Positions 46,561 through 55,812 of a stretch of DNA of 64,000 nucleotides are shown piece by piece (position 1 is the stretch's first letter; each line of letters starts with the position of its first letter). The DNA lies in NCBI GenBank assembly GCA_020544305.1, contig CP058667.1, positions 186,001-250,000 of the forward strand, read 5' to 3'. The position numbers were made by a program, and so were the translations under genes. Source of the DNA: Staphylococcus taiwanensis (GTDB lineage Bacteria; Bacillota; Bacilli; Staphylococcales; Staphylococcaceae). Under the pieces are notes generated by a model. It was not told the origin of the DNA, searched no databases, and saw only the letters and a program-made list of their open reading frames with translations.

Positions 46561-46597
46561 TTAATGTAAACTTAATTTTATAAAAAGTTTACATTAA
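46561..46597 (+). promoter_or_regulatory. BirA operator before bioB
   Basis: TTAATGTAAACTT (46561-46573) and AAGTTTACATTAA (46585-46597) form perfect 13-bp arms. TGTAAAC-N15-GTTTACA fits the BirA-type operator known in Firmicutes. It lies about 45 bp before bioB, with a TATAAA-like -10 in the spacer, as expected for biotin-dependent repression. Confidence 0.85.
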
Positions 46598-46640
46598 GAA
46601 TTGCCACGGGATATTTTTAAAAGGTAAGGGGTTTAACAAC

Positions 46641-47606
46641 ATGAGATTAAATTTAGCAGAACGTATTTTAAATCAAGACGTTTTAAGTAAAGAAGAGGCG
46701 TTAGCACTATTTGAAGATGAAACGTTAGATACATTCGAATTATTAAATGAAGCCTATATTCTTCGAAAACACTTTTTCGGCAAAAAAGTGAAATTGAATA
46801 TGATACTCAATGCGAAAAGTGGAATTTGTTCAGAAGACTGTGGTTATTGCGGTCAATCAATCAAAATGAAACAAAAACAACGCTATGCATTAGTTGAACC
46901 TGACAAAATAAAAGCAGGTGCACAGGTTGCGACAGATAATCATATTGGTACGTATTGTATTGTGATGAGTGGACGCGGACCAACGAACAGAGAAGTAGAC
47001 CATATTTGTGAAACGGTTCATGATATTAAGGCGTTGCATCCTCAACTTAAAATTTGTGCATGTCTAGGGTTAACGAATGAAGCACAAGCTGAGAAGTTAA
47101 AAGCAGCGGGTGTAGATCGCTATAATCATAATTTAAATACGAGTGAACGTTACCATAACGAAGTCGTGACGACACATACATATGAAGATCGTGTACGTAC
47201 GGTTGAAATCATGAAAGCGAATCATATCTCACCATGTTCTGGTGTGATATGTGGGATGGGGGAAACGAATGAGGACATTATTGATATGGCATTTGCGCTA
47301 AAAGCCATTGACGCTGATAGTATTCCGATTAATTTCTTACATCCAATCAAAGGGACAAAATTTGGCGGACTCGATTTGTTATCACCGATGAAATGTTTAA
47401 GAATTATCGCGATGTTTCGACTCATCAATCCATCTAAAGAAATACGTATTGCAGGTGGACGTGAAGTTAATTTGCGTTCATTGCAAGCCATTGCATTAAA
47501 AACAGCCAATTCCATCTTTGTAGGTGATTATCTGATTACAGGTGGACAACCGAACGAACTCGACTATCAAATGATTGAAGATTTAGGGTTTGAGATTGAT
47601 GGGTAA
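46641..47606 (+). CDS. bioB: Biotin synthase BioB
   Basis: This 321-aa radical-SAM enzyme inserts sulfur into dethiobiotin. The iron-sulfur cluster motif is [11 protein letters not shown] near residue 64. Other family features are [15 protein letters not shown] near 150, [10 protein letters not shown] near 195 and [11 protein letters not shown] near 270. AAGGGG lies about nine bases before ATG 46641. It is preceded by a BirA operator but not accompanied by other bio genes, which must lie elsewhere. Confidence 0.95.
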   Translation: MRLNLAERILNQDVLSKEEALALFEDETLDTFELLNEAYILRKHFFGKKVKLNMILNAKSGICSEDCGYCGQSIKMKQKQRYALVEPDKIKAGAQVATDNHIGTYCIVMSGRGPTNREVDHICETVHDIKALHPQLKICACLGLTNEAQAEKLKAAGVDRYNHNLNTSERYHNEVVTTHTYEDRVRTVEIMKANHISPCSGVICGMGETNEDIIDMAFALKAIDADSIPINFLHPIKGTKFGGLDLLSPMKCLRIIAMFRLINPSKEIRIAGGREVNLRSLQAIALKTANSIFVGDYLITGGQPNELDYQMIEDLGFEIDG

Positions 47607-47641
47607 AACAAAATAACATTCGTTTTGAAAGGTGATTTGAT

Positions 47642-48019
47642 ATGTTACAAGATAAAGAAAGTACGAAATTACTCTATCAAGCGATTAGCGAATTAGCAGA
47701 ACAGATGGGCCAAAATCAAATGGATACGAAATCGGTAAGCCTAATCTTCTTAGATATGGATTTAGAACACGAGGTCTTTGAGAGGGTCTTTATTAACTTT
47801 TTAAAATATATTGCCCATAAAAAGGCTGAAGACATCCAATATAATGACTTAATAAGATTAATTGATGACGCTTTGCCTGAAGATAGAGAATTATATCCAT
47901 TGATTAAGAACCAAATCATTATTGGTTTCGCAAATAATTATCTTCCAGAACTTAAGCCAATTGCCAGTGATATACAAAATGAAATGGGTACCAGTATTAA
48001 TCCTGAATTAGATATTTAA
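47642..48019 (+). CDS. Hypothetical protein downstream of bioB
   Basis: This 125-aa acidic, helical protein (MLQDKESTKLLYQAISELAE, FERVFINFLKYIAHKKAEDI, DDALPEDRELYPLIKNQIII) has no membrane span, signal or family I recognise. GAAAGGTG precedes ATG 47642. Only 35 bp separate it from bioB and no terminator intervenes, so it is probably under BirA control as well. That placement suggests but does not show a link to biotin use. Confidence 0.7.
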   Translation: MLQDKESTKLLYQAISELAEQMGQNQMDTKSVSLIFLDMDLEHEVFERVFINFLKYIAHKKAEDIQYNDLIRLIDDALPEDRELYPLIKNQIIIGFANNYLPELKPIASDIQNEMGTSINPELDI

Positions 48020-48134
48020 GATGAATTTTTACGAAACTGAGAGCATAATGGTTCAAGTTTTGAAATCGCATTTATATGAGTATCTAAATTTGATAGCATG
48101 AAAAAGAATAATTATTGAAAAGGATGAAAATGAC

Positions 48135-48335
48135 ATGTCATCAAAACGAGCATCATTTGGAGATAAACGTTGGCATAATATTTTACTAATACTAGTTGGT
48201 ATTTTATCTTTCTGCATTTTTCATTTTGTAATAGGTGTTAACGTTGCGTATGCATTATTGTTTCTATATGGTCCACTTACCATAGGAATCGTTAATTTAG
48301 GCAAAATTAAAGAAAAAGAAAAATTGGATAATTGA
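48135..48335 (+). CDS. Small two-span membrane protein
   Basis: This 66-aa protein has two hydrophobic segments (ILLILVGILSFCIFHFVIG and AYALLFLYGPLTIGIVNLG) between a basic start (MSSKRASFGDKRWHN) and a charged tail. AAAGGATG lies about eight bases before ATG 48135. It follows the previous gene by 115 bp and ends at an inverted repeat. Function unknown. Confidence 0.65.
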   Translation: MSSKRASFGDKRWHNILLILVGILSFCIFHFVIGVNVAYALLFLYGPLTIGIVNLGKIKEKEKLDN

Positions 48336-48352
48336 AATCACGCATTAACGTA

Positions 48353-48397
48353 TAACACACGCAATATTTACCGTAATGGCAGTCATTGCGTGTGTTA
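48353..48397. terminator. Inverted repeat, probable terminator
   Basis: TAACACACGCAAT (48353-48365) pairs perfectly with ATTGCGTGTGTTA (48385-48397) between convergent genes. The T tail is weak (TTAATTG). Confidence 0.6.
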
Positions 48398-48443
48398 TTA
48401 ATTGTATTACTTTTTTAATGAAATATTAGAGACGCGAATTATA

Positions 48444-49400
48444 TTAAGCTTGTGCGTTTCCGCCTTCACCTTGTAGTTGATATGCTTTTGATAAGCGTTC
48501 AAGTTCGTTTAATTCATCTTGTGTAAATATAATGTCACTTGCTTTCGCATTTTCCTCTAAATAATGAACATGTTTCGTACCTGGAATGGGTACAACACCT
48601 TGTTGAATAATCCAAGCTAATGATAATTGTGCGATAGAAACATTTTTCTGAGAAGCTAGATCGTTCAATTGATTCACAACTTCGACGTTGTGATTATACA
48701 CATCGGCTTGATAACGTTGTAGATGATTACGCGCATCGTTTTGTGCGAATGATTGGTCTTTCTCCAATTTACCACTAATTAAGCCACGGCTAAGTGGAGA
48801 ATAAGAAACAGGTGTGATGCCAAGTTCTTTAGCTAGAGGGAAGACGTCTTCATCTGCGGTTCTAGTCCAAATGTTATATTCTAATTGTAAAGCTGAAATA
48901 GGATGTGTATCGTGTGCACGACGTAATAATTCTGGTGTCACGCCATTGGATAAGCCAATGGCTCTAATTTTACCAGCTTCAACTAATTCAGACATTGCAC
49001 CAATTGATTCTTCAATCGGTACTTCAGGATCGAGATGATGGATGTAGTATAAATCAACATAATCTGTATTTAAACGTTGTAAGGATTTATCAATTGCTTG
49101 TTTGATGTATTTCGGGTCGTTGGATACCCCTGCAAAGTTCTCTAAGAAACCTACTTTCGTTGCTAAGGTTACATCTTTTCTATCTTTACCTAAGGCTTTA
49201 CCAACGAGTGTTTCATTTTGACCATTACCATAAGCGTCCGCAGTATCGAAGAACGTAATGCCAAGTTCTTTGGCACGTTGAATTACTGCCATACTATCTT
49301 TGTCGTTTGTATCACCATAAATATCTGGCGTAAATACCATGCCACCTACACCAATGTTAGATATATTTAAATCTGTATTGCCTAAAGTCGTATATTTCAT
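48444..49400 (-). CDS. Aldo/keto reductase
   Basis: This 318-aa NADPH-dependent oxidoreductase has the catalytic aspartate/tyrosine region FFDTADAYGNGQNETLVGKAL near residue 50, the lysine in TLATKVGF near 80, YIHHLDPEVP near 120 and the cofactor-binding VVPIPGTKHVHYLEENAKA near 275. It is close to the YhdN/IolS branch; the carbonyl substrate is unknown. AGGAG lies seven bases before ATG 49400. It appears monocistronic. Confidence 0.92.
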   Translation of the reverse strand: MKYTTLGNTDLNISNIGVGGMVFTPDIYGDTNDKDSMAVIQRAKELGITFFDTADAYGNGQNETLVGKALGKDRKDVTLATKVGFLENFAGVSNDPKYIKQAIDKSLQRLNTDYVDLYYIHHLDPEVPIEESIGAMSELVEAGKIRAIGLSNGVTPELLRRAHDTHPISALQLEYNIWTRTADEDVFPLAKELGITPVSYSPLSRGLISGKLEKDQSFAQNDARNHLQRYQADVYNHNVEVVNQLNDLASQKNVSIAQLSLAWIIQQGVVPIPGTKHVHYLEENAKASDIIFTQDELNELERLSKAYQLQGEGGNAQA

Positions 49401-49649
49401 GAACTCACTCCTATAATCGAATTACTAGGAAGTATACCCATTCATTTATCTTTCTAACATTTTTTGAAAATGGGTATGATGTTTGATTTGGTAATAGCAT
49501 AGTTACGGTGAAGAAAATGGAAGATATATAATCATAATAGTATCAACCTCATATATTGTCCCTATCAAATGATTAAATAAGTTTGTTGAGACGACTATTA
49601 GTAAATGTAACTTAAAAGTCTTAAACTTATAAAGATTGGGATGAAAATA

Positions 49650-50852
49650 ATGGAAGAAAAATTTGAGAAGTTATTGTTAGAAAATACAATATTTAATAAA
49701 AAAGAATTTATGGCAAAATACAATCCATGGGCACAAGAAAGAGCTACACATCTTATTAATAATTATTTAAAGATAATGGACAAAGATAATGAATCTAATT
49801 ATTATTCTGGTGATTTCAATTACAATAGTGAAAACTTTTCTTGGCTAGCGATTGAAGAGAACTTAGAAAAGAAGTATTTAAAAACAGATAATAGAAATCA
49901 ATTTCCTAAAAACATACATTATGGTTTACCAAACCAAATACATGGAGATATTGATAAATCAACGATCTTCCAATGTTTACTTAATCCAAATATTGCGATT
50001 AAAGATAACAAACGTAAACCAGAAAATTTGGAAGATTTCTTTGGAAAATTTGAAAGCATAGATACTGGGGATTTAAGTGCAAAATTTGTGAATTTTTCAG
50101 ATAAGGATAAAATTGGAAAACATATTGTGGATACCAAAAGCTCGATGCTAAGTAAAGAATTATTAGAGTTAATTAAAGTAAATGAAATTAAATTCAAAGA
50201 AATAATGAGTGGCGTAAAGAAATTAACAAATAGTTTTTATTATCTAGGAGAGTATTTTTATCCTTTATTAACAAGTGATAATGAGAATAATAAAATTTTT
50301 CAGAAGCTAAAAAAAGAGCTAGGTAAAGAAGAAAATTATGAAGTAGTAAAAGAAAATGCTAAAAAATTAAAGACGTGTAATCTTGAAGTTTTTCCATTTC
50401 GTTCTAAAGAACCTAAGTTAGGTTTTGGAAGTAATAACTTTGGTAGAGATTTAGTTGAAACAGAAGCAAATACGGTATTATTAGGCGCTCGTATTATTTT
50501 GAGAAGAATAGCATTATATCTTCAAGATGATTTAAGTAATAATGTCCAACCCATATTTATATTTAGAAGATATGATTTAGTATGGAAAAATCTTATTATG
50601 ACAGTATTAAAAAATGATTATAAAGTTAATAATGAAGATGCTAAAGAAATGTTAAAAGAAATGGAAGATGAATATTTTTACTTTTTTACAAATAGAAGTG
50701 ATAAAGGGCGTTCATCAGGTAAAATATCAAAAGGTAATTTGAAAAAAAGTGATAATAGCTTAAGTGAATGTCAAAGAAGTTTGAAAGAAGACGAGTTTTT
50801 AGATTTAAAAATTAAACATGGCACACTTATTTTGGAGAATAATGAAGATTAA
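49650..50852 (+). CDS. Orphan AT-rich protein of unknown function
   Basis: This 400-aa soluble protein is strongly charged and AT-rich, like the defence island genes, but stands alone. I recognise no family. Visible features are KYNPWAQERATHLINNYLK at the start and GLPNQIHGDIDKSTIFQCLL followed by NPN near residue 95. The latter is loosely like the GDI-xA-v-lL-NP motif of proteins related to uracil-DNA-glycosylase folds (weak inference). A conserved-looking FGRDLVETEANTVLLGARII and IFIFRRYDLVWKNLI lie near 270-320. ATG 49650 is nine bases after GGG; ATG 49641 overlaps it and is the alternative start. Confidence 0.65.
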   Translation: MEEKFEKLLLENTIFNKKEFMAKYNPWAQERATHLINNYLKIMDKDNESNYYSGDFNYNSENFSWLAIEENLEKKYLKTDNRNQFPKNIHYGLPNQIHGDIDKSTIFQCLLNPNIAIKDNKRKPENLEDFFGKFESIDTGDLSAKFVNFSDKDKIGKHIVDTKSSMLSKELLELIKVNEIKFKEIMSGVKKLTNSFYYLGEYFYPLLTSDNENNKIFQKLKKELGKEENYEVVKENAKKLKTCNLEVFPFRSKEPKLGFGSNNFGRDLVETEANTVLLGARIILRRIALYLQDDLSNNVQPIFIFRRYDLVWKNLIMTVLKNDYKVNNEDAKEMLKEMEDEYFYFFTNRSDKGRSSGKISKGNLKKSDNSLSECQRSLKEDEFLDLKIKHGTLILENNED

Positions 50853-50855
50853 TAT

Positions 50856-50897
50856 AAAACCACTTATCTATCATTGTGACTAGATAAGTGGTTTTTA
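50856..50897. terminator. Bidirectional terminator
   Basis: AAAACCACTTATCTA (50856-50870) pairs with TAGATAAGTGGTTTT (50881-50895) between convergent genes. Confidence 0.85.
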
Positions 50898-50905
50898 TGA
50901 TTTTA

Positions 50906-51718
50906 TCAACGTTCGCTATGCTTACGTGCTTTATGAGCGTCGGCAGCTGCGTAACCGGCTTTACGATTTGCTTCAGAGGATTGATAACTTGCTGAAGTAG
51001 CGTAATCTCTTGCTTCTTTTGAGTATTCAGATGCCTGGTTTGCCCAATGTGCTGAAGCAGCGGAATTGGTTGCAGCTAGATTAGATGCGTATTTGGCAGC
51101 TCTTGCATCTATACTAGTTTGCGTTACTTTAGAAAGAATTTGTTGCTGTTGACCTTCCATACGTGCTTGATGTGACTCTGTTTCAAATAAATTAATGGCT
51201 TCTTTTAAACTATCAGCACGGTGATTATAAAGATAGTTGAACATTGAACTTAATGCTGTGATATGAGAATAAGCACTTGGAATGCGACTATAAACACCAG
51301 AGGTATTTAACGTTTGATTAACTTCAGTAATGATATTTTTATTGTCACGTATATGTTGTAATGCATTTTGAGCTTCAGGTTGTGCGTGAATCTCTTGTTG
51401 TGCATTGCTATAGCGATTTGAGTTTATAAAATTTTTACTTGGCTTTTTAACTTTTTTATTTTGGGTGAACCAAGCAATCAAAATAAAAATACCTATACAA
51501 AATAAACTAACTGAATGAAATAATAAAATGGATAAAATCATGACAGCAAGACCTGGTAAAAGTAAAAACAACATATTTTTTCTTTTAATATGATTTAATA
51601 TCATGTTGTGAATTTTTTTGTTCTCCTTATTAATAGTTTGATTGCAAGTCTGTATTTGATTATGACCTTTTATCATTAGTGCGATGTCAGACATGAGTTG
51701 TTCTTTAGTATTGTCCAT
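50906..51718 (-). CDS. Membrane protein with two spans and Ala-rich C-terminal coiled coil
   Basis: This 270-aa protein has a helical N-terminus (~1-48), two close hydrophobic segments (MLFLLLPGLAVMILSILLF and SLFCIGIFILIAWF; ~49-85), a basic patch (NKKVKKPSKN), and a long soluble C-terminus that ends in an Ala/Ser/Tyr-rich helical repeat (AKYASNLAATNSAASAHWAN, YATSASYQSSEANRKAGYAA). AAGGAG precedes ATG 51718. It lies downstream of a small HTH regulator, with a strong hairpin between them. Function unknown. Confidence 0.7.
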   Translation of the reverse strand: MDNTKEQLMSDIALMIKGHNQIQTCNQTINKENKKIHNMILNHIKRKNMLFLLLPGLAVMILSILLFHSVSLFCIGIFILIAWFTQNKKVKKPSKNFINSNRYSNAQQEIHAQPEAQNALQHIRDNKNIITEVNQTLNTSGVYSRIPSAYSHITALSSMFNYLYNHRADSLKEAINLFETESHQARMEGQQQQILSKVTQTSIDARAAKYASNLAATNSAASAHWANQASEYSKEARDYATSASYQSSEANRKAGYAAADAHKARKHSER

Positions 51719-51761
51719 AGGTAACGCTCCTTAATTTATTTTAAAGTTGAAAATTGAAGTA

Positions 51762-51828
51762 GTGTGAAAAGAAGCGAGATGATCCAATCTTTAATAAATT
51801 GAAATTCTATCTCGCAATCATTTCACAC
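51762..51828 (-). terminator. Long interrupted hairpin between the HTH gene and the membrane gene
   Basis: GTGTGAAA (51762-51769) plus GCGAGAT (51774-51780) pair with ATCTCGC (51809-51815) plus TTTCACAC (51821-51828). It may be a terminator of the upstream regulator gene or an attenuator; there is no clear T run. Confidence 0.5.
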
Positions 51829-51834
51829 CTTTAG

Positions 51835-52332
51835 TTAAACTTCATTTCGTAAATAGATCATTTGTAATTTAATGAGTTCAGTTGTGAATTGATTGAGTAA
51901 CGTCGTCGGTGAAATGAGTCGTAATGATCTTCGATAATTGAAACACAACTCAATTGCTTCCTTAGTATTGATCTCAATCTCGATAGTGTAAGACTTAGAT
52001 GTACGTTGTAAGACTTTCATTTCATAATGATGCTTAAGCTTTTGATATAAATGAGTCGTAACTTCATAAGTGACTTTAGTAGTCTGAAGTGCTGTTCCCA
52101 TATTTTTATGGCTACTTTTAATAAAATAACTGTTTTTATGTTGGTCAAATGTAATTTCTTCTGCAATATCTGAATTAAGGTTCACTTCATATAGATAATG
52201 TCGAATATTTTCAATATCTCTTTGAATGGTTCTTGGGTTTACGCCAAATTGTTTAGCTAAATTGGCTTTATTAACTGTCTGTTTTTTCAATAATTTGGAA
52301 TAGATATTTAATACTCTGAATGCCTGTTCCAT
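51835..52332 (-). CDS. HTH_11 (DeoR/WYL-like) transcriptional regulator
   Basis: This 165-aa protein has an N-terminal winged helix (VNKANLAKQFGVNPRTIQRD, residues ~17-36) followed by a beta-rich segment and a short C-terminal domain (YTIEIEINTKEAIELCFNYR, LRLISPTTLLNQFTTELIKL) that resembles the WCX end of WYL regulators. A full WYL domain is missing, so it is shorter than typical WYL proteins. ATG 52332 has AAGGGA about ten bases upstream; TTG 52338 is too close. It is likely to control the neighbouring membrane gene. Confidence 0.75.
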   Translation of the reverse strand: MEQAFRVLNIYSKLLKKQTVNKANLAKQFGVNPRTIQRDIENIRHYLYEVNLNSDIAEEITFDQHKNSYFIKSSHKNMGTALQTTKVTYEVTTHLYQKLKHHYEMKVLQRTSKSYTIEIEINTKEAIELCFNYRRSLRLISPTTLLNQFTTELIKLQMIYLRNEV

Positions 52333-52368
52333 TCGCAATTCTTCCCTTCACGAAACCTATAATTATTA

Positions 52369-52400
52369 TAAAAAATGACCCTAGACAATATGGGTCATTT
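52369..52400 (-). terminator. Terminator of the 85-aa gene
   Basis: AAATGACCC (52373-52381) pairs with GGGTCATTT (52392-52400), with an A run at its left that reads as T's on the minus strand. Confidence 0.8.
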
Positions 52401-52496
52401 AGTTAAAAGATTTAATTTTATAAATAGTTCAATTTATTTAATATTGCGTTACATATTTAAAGTTCTTGAAATTTAAGAAGACATATAATGTCTATC

Positions 52497-52754
52497 TCAA
52501 TCGTTACCAATGACATAGGACTGAAATACGAACCACTCAATTAGGTCATCAGGCGTTGAGGCAATGTCTTTTAAATTATCTCTTGTCGCATCATAGTGAT
52601 TTAATTTGTGAAAAATATTATGAAAAATTGATAAAAGTAATGCTTGATCATTCACTCGAGATATTCCAAAATCCAGTCGTTCATAACAATTAACGATACT
52701 TTTTGGCGTTTGTTGATATTTCGCAAGTTCCTGAATGATTATGTTATAAAGCAT
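52497..52754 (-). CDS. Small hypothetical protein
   Basis: This 85-aa helical soluble protein (MLYNIIIQELAKYQQTPKSI, LLLSIFHNIFHKLNHYDATR, DDLIEWFVFQSYVIGND) has no family I recognise. GGAGGTG lies six bases before ATG 52754, a strong site, whereas the frame's upstream extension to 52802 lacks one. Its 5' leader overlaps a region with an opposite-strand terminator (52875-52908). Confidence 0.65.
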   Translation of the reverse strand: MLYNIIIQELAKYQQTPKSIVNCYERLDFGISRVNDQALLLSIFHNIFHKLNHYDATRDNLKDIASTPDDLIEWFVFQSYVIGND

Positions 52755-52874
52755 AGGTTTCACCTCCGTTTCTTCATGTTTGAAACTAGAGGCGCCTGCC
52801 AAGGCGACTCATTAACTTTCAAGAAGAACGGAATTTTAAAAAGTAGAAGAAAGTACAAAAAGAACATGAAAAAC

Positions 52875-52908
52875 CGCCATTACCGGGGAAGGTAATGGCG
52901 TTTTTTTT
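52875..52908 (+). terminator. Orphan + strand terminator, possible antisense small RNA
   Basis: CGCCATTACC (52875-52884) pairs with GGTAATGGCG (52891-52900), followed by eight T's: a very strong terminator on the + strand. No + strand gene ends here. An RNA starting somewhere around 52760-52800 would be antisense to the leader of the 85-aa gene. The transcript is inference; the hairpin is clear. Confidence 0.6.
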
Positions 52909-52991
52909 GCATCATAAAAGTGTATTTTAAAAATAATTGTAAACAATAAAAAAAGAAAGGAACGCAAGTTTGTTCCTCTCCTAATATATCG

Positions 52992-54410
52992 TTACATCAA
53001 TCCTATCAGTTTCATCCATAGAGAACCTAAACCAAGCCATATTACAAAGTAAACGACACCTAAAACAAGGTTCATCAGCCACCAACGTTTTTGAGTGACA
53101 TAACCAGCTGCATAAAGAATAGGTGCAGGACCGCTACTATAATGTGTTGTAGAAGCCATTAAGTTACCGAAGAAACCTAGCATTAATGCACTAAATAATG
53201 GTGGTGCACCTGCCGCAACTGCAACACCAAGTAACGCTGCATACATCGCACTTACATGGGCAGTTGAACTTGCGAATAGATAGTGTGAGTAGAAATAGAA
53301 GATGACCAAGATGATAAGTACAAGTGGCCAACTCAAGCCACCTAAACTATGCGCAATTGTATGACTTAACCAAGGGATAAAGCCTAATTTATTCAGTTGA
53401 TCGGCCATCATCACTAACACTGAGAACCACACTAATGTGTTCCAAGCACCCGTTTCATTTAGAATATCTTTCCAATTTAATACACCAGTTACAAGTAATA
53501 ATGACAATGCGATAAATGCTGTTAACGTCGCATCGACACCAATAAAGCTACCAGTCACCCATAAAAGTAAGGCGATAATAAAGATACCAATCATGAATTT
53601 TTCAGCTTTTGCGATTGAGCCCATTTGTGCGAGCTCATTCTCAGCCCAATTTTTCGCATCTGGTGTTTCTTTAACTGTTGGCGGATACAGTTTATAAATT
53701 ACGAATGGTATCACAATTAATGACACTAATCCTGGCACAATACCAGCTAAGAACCAATTCATCCATGTTACATGTACGTGGGCGGTCTTTTCAGCTAAAT
53801 TCTGAGCTAAAGGATTGCCAGCCATGGCAGTTAAGAACATCGCCGCTGTAATCAAATTGCCGTGAAATTCAGTGAATATTAAAAATGAACCCACTTTACG
53901 TTCAGTACCTTTTTTAGGGTCTGAATCGAAAGATTTAGACAATGACTGAATAATAGGGAACATAATACCACCAGCACGTGCCGTGTTACTTGGTGTGGCT
54001 GGGGCTAAAATTAAGTCTACGCCTACAAGAGAATATGCGAGACCGAGCGTCTTTTTCCCAAATAATCTAACAAATTGTAATGCAATACGACGGCCGAGGC
54101 CTGTTTTTACGAAACCTCTAGAAATAAAGAAAGCCATCGCTATAAGCCAAATACTAGGATTCCCGAATCCTTGAACAGCTGTCTGAGTATCAACGACGCC
54201 CACTAAGACGGTTAATGTGAACCCTATCATTGATACAGCACCAATGGTCATAGGTTGGGTAATACAACCGATTATGGTACCCACGAAGATAGCGAACATC
54301 ATCCAGGCTTGTAGACTTAACGTTTCAGGTCTGAACGGCGCTAGCACTGCAATAAGGATGCCAATGACAAGGGGTAGAATAAACTTTTTATATTTTACAG
54401 AATTCTCCAT
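52992..54410 (-). CDS. DASS-family (SLC13-type) dicarboxylate/anion transporter
   Basis: This 472-aa protein has about 12 hydrophobic segments. It shows the DASS/DiT1-like signatures APATPSNTARAGGIMFPIIQ near residue 135 and HYSSGPAPILYAAGYVTQKRW near 430. It resembles the 2-oxoglutarate/malate translocators and B. subtilis YflS, so a di- or tricarboxylate is the likely substrate. GAAAGAAGG precedes ATG 54410. It is divergent from the DUF819 transporter across 193 bp. A weak stem AGGAAC/GTTCCT (52958-52977) with A run may terminate it. Confidence 0.88.
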   Translation of the reverse strand: MENSVKYKKFILPLVIGILIAVLAPFRPETLSLQAWMMFAIFVGTIIGCITQPMTIGAVSMIGFTLTVLVGVVDTQTAVQGFGNPSIWLIAMAFFISRGFVKTGLGRRIALQFVRLFGKKTLGLAYSLVGVDLILAPATPSNTARAGGIMFPIIQSLSKSFDSDPKKGTERKVGSFLIFTEFHGNLITAAMFLTAMAGNPLAQNLAEKTAHVHVTWMNWFLAGIVPGLVSLIVIPFVIYKLYPPTVKETPDAKNWAENELAQMGSIAKAEKFMIGIFIIALLLWVTGSFIGVDATLTAFIALSLLLVTGVLNWKDILNETGAWNTLVWFSVLVMMADQLNKLGFIPWLSHTIAHSLGGLSWPLVLIILVIFYFYSHYLFASSTAHVSAMYAALLGVAVAAGAPPLFSALMLGFFGNLMASTTHYSSGPAPILYAAGYVTQKRWWLMNLVLGVVYFVIWLGLGSLWMKLIGLM

Positions 54411-54603
54411 ATCTGAACCTTCTTTCCAATCTGACGAACATTTCCATAACTAGAATAGACCTATTTTAATACATTGTACAGAGGCTTTATACGTTTTGTT
54501 GAGAATTATTATCAACGAAATTTTAAAGTTTTATTTTTGACAACCAACATCGAAATGAACCGGCATTTAGTATAAAATGTTACTCAAGAAAGGGGATGGA
54601 ATT

Positions 54604-55803
54604 ATGTTTACAATGGGAGCATTCATTGCGAAAGACGATACTTGGATATTATGGGCAATTATTATTGTATGGGCCGCGGTGAGTATCTTTTTAGAACAGA
54701 AATATCAGTGGGCAAGTACGATTTCAGGGGCAATTATCGCTTTGGTTGGAGCAATGTTACTCTCCAACTTCAAAGTCATTCCAACTGCATCACCCGTTTA
54801 TGATACGGTATGGGATTATGCAGTGCCAATATCAATTCCTCTATTATTGTTTAGCTCTAATATTTTAAAAATATGGAAAGAAAGTCGACGATTATTATAT
54901 ATCTTTCTTATCGCCTCAGTAGGAACGATTGTGGGTACAACTGTTGGCTTTATCATACTGCATCAATGGATTCCGTATTTAGCAAAGATTGGAGCCATGA
55001 TGACAGGAAGTTATATTGGCGGTGGAGTTAACTTTGCGGCATTAAGTACGAAGTTCAAAACGCCAAGTGATATGATTTCATCTACAGTAGTGGCAGATAA
55101 TAGTGTCATGGCATTGTACTTTATGTTGTTAATTGCGATTCCATCATTACCTTTTATCAAGAAAAGGTTTATGACAGATTATAAAGGTGAAGCAACACCA
55201 GAAACACAACAATCGTATTGGCAACCCAAACCTATTCAATTATTAGATATTGCGTTTTCGATTGCAATTGCGGTCGCTTTAGTGGCAATCAGTTTTAAGT
55301 TATCTGAAGTGATTCAACATGTTGTACCGAAGTCTAATGTCTTACTCACAATCCTAGTGTCATTCTTTGGTGACCAATATTTACTACTTACGACACTCAC
55401 GTTACTAGCGGTGGCTATTTGGGGAGATTTCTTTGAAAAGTTAGCCGGATCTTCAGAAATTGGAACCTTCATTATTTACATATTCTTTGTAGTCATCGGT
55501 ACACCAGCGTCGTTTGTAACCATTATTAAAACTGCACCATTATTATTTGTCTTTGTGGTAATTATTTTAATATTTAATTTAGGGTTAAGTTTAATTATTG
55601 GTAAATTATTTAACTTTAAGATTGAAGAGATATTGTTAGCGAGTAATGCGACTGCGGGTGGTCCAACGACTGCAGCAGCACTAGCAATTAGTAAAGGTTG
55701 GCAAGGTTTGGTAGGTCCAATACTGATCATTGGTACATTAGGCTACGTCATAGGTAACTATGCCGGCACACTCATTTATCAACTTTTAATACAGATAGGT
55801 TAA
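54604..55803 (+). CDS. DUF819-family membrane protein
   Basis: This 399-aa protein has 10-12 hydrophobic segments. It shows the DUF819 (YjcL-like) features GAMLLSNFKVIPTASPVYD, PLLLFSSNILKIWKESRR, MMTGSYIGGGVNFAALS and LLASNATAGGPTTAAALAIS. It is probably a transporter; the substrate is not known. AAAGGGG lies eight bases before ATG 54604; the ATG at 54577 lacks a site. A terminator follows. Confidence 0.85.
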   Translation: MFTMGAFIAKDDTWILWAIIIVWAAVSIFLEQKYQWASTISGAIIALVGAMLLSNFKVIPTASPVYDTVWDYAVPISIPLLLFSSNILKIWKESRRLLYIFLIASVGTIVGTTVGFIILHQWIPYLAKIGAMMTGSYIGGGVNFAALSTKFKTPSDMISSTVVADNSVMALYFMLLIAIPSLPFIKKRFMTDYKGEATPETQQSYWQPKPIQLLDIAFSIAIAVALVAISFKLSEVIQHVVPKSNVLLTILVSFFGDQYLLLTTLTLLAVAIWGDFFEKLAGSSEIGTFIIYIFFVVIGTPASFVTIIKTAPLLFVFVVIILIFNLGLSLIIGKLFNFKIEEILLASNATAGGPTTAAALAISKGWQGLVGPILIIGTLGYVIGNYAGTLIYQLLIQIG

Positions 55804-55812
55804 TCAAATATT

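Noticed and set aside
52644..52895. 83-codon + strand frame opposite the 85-aa gene
   Set aside because: It is antisense to a gene with a strong ribosome site and runs into the terminator stem; composition looks like a shadow.
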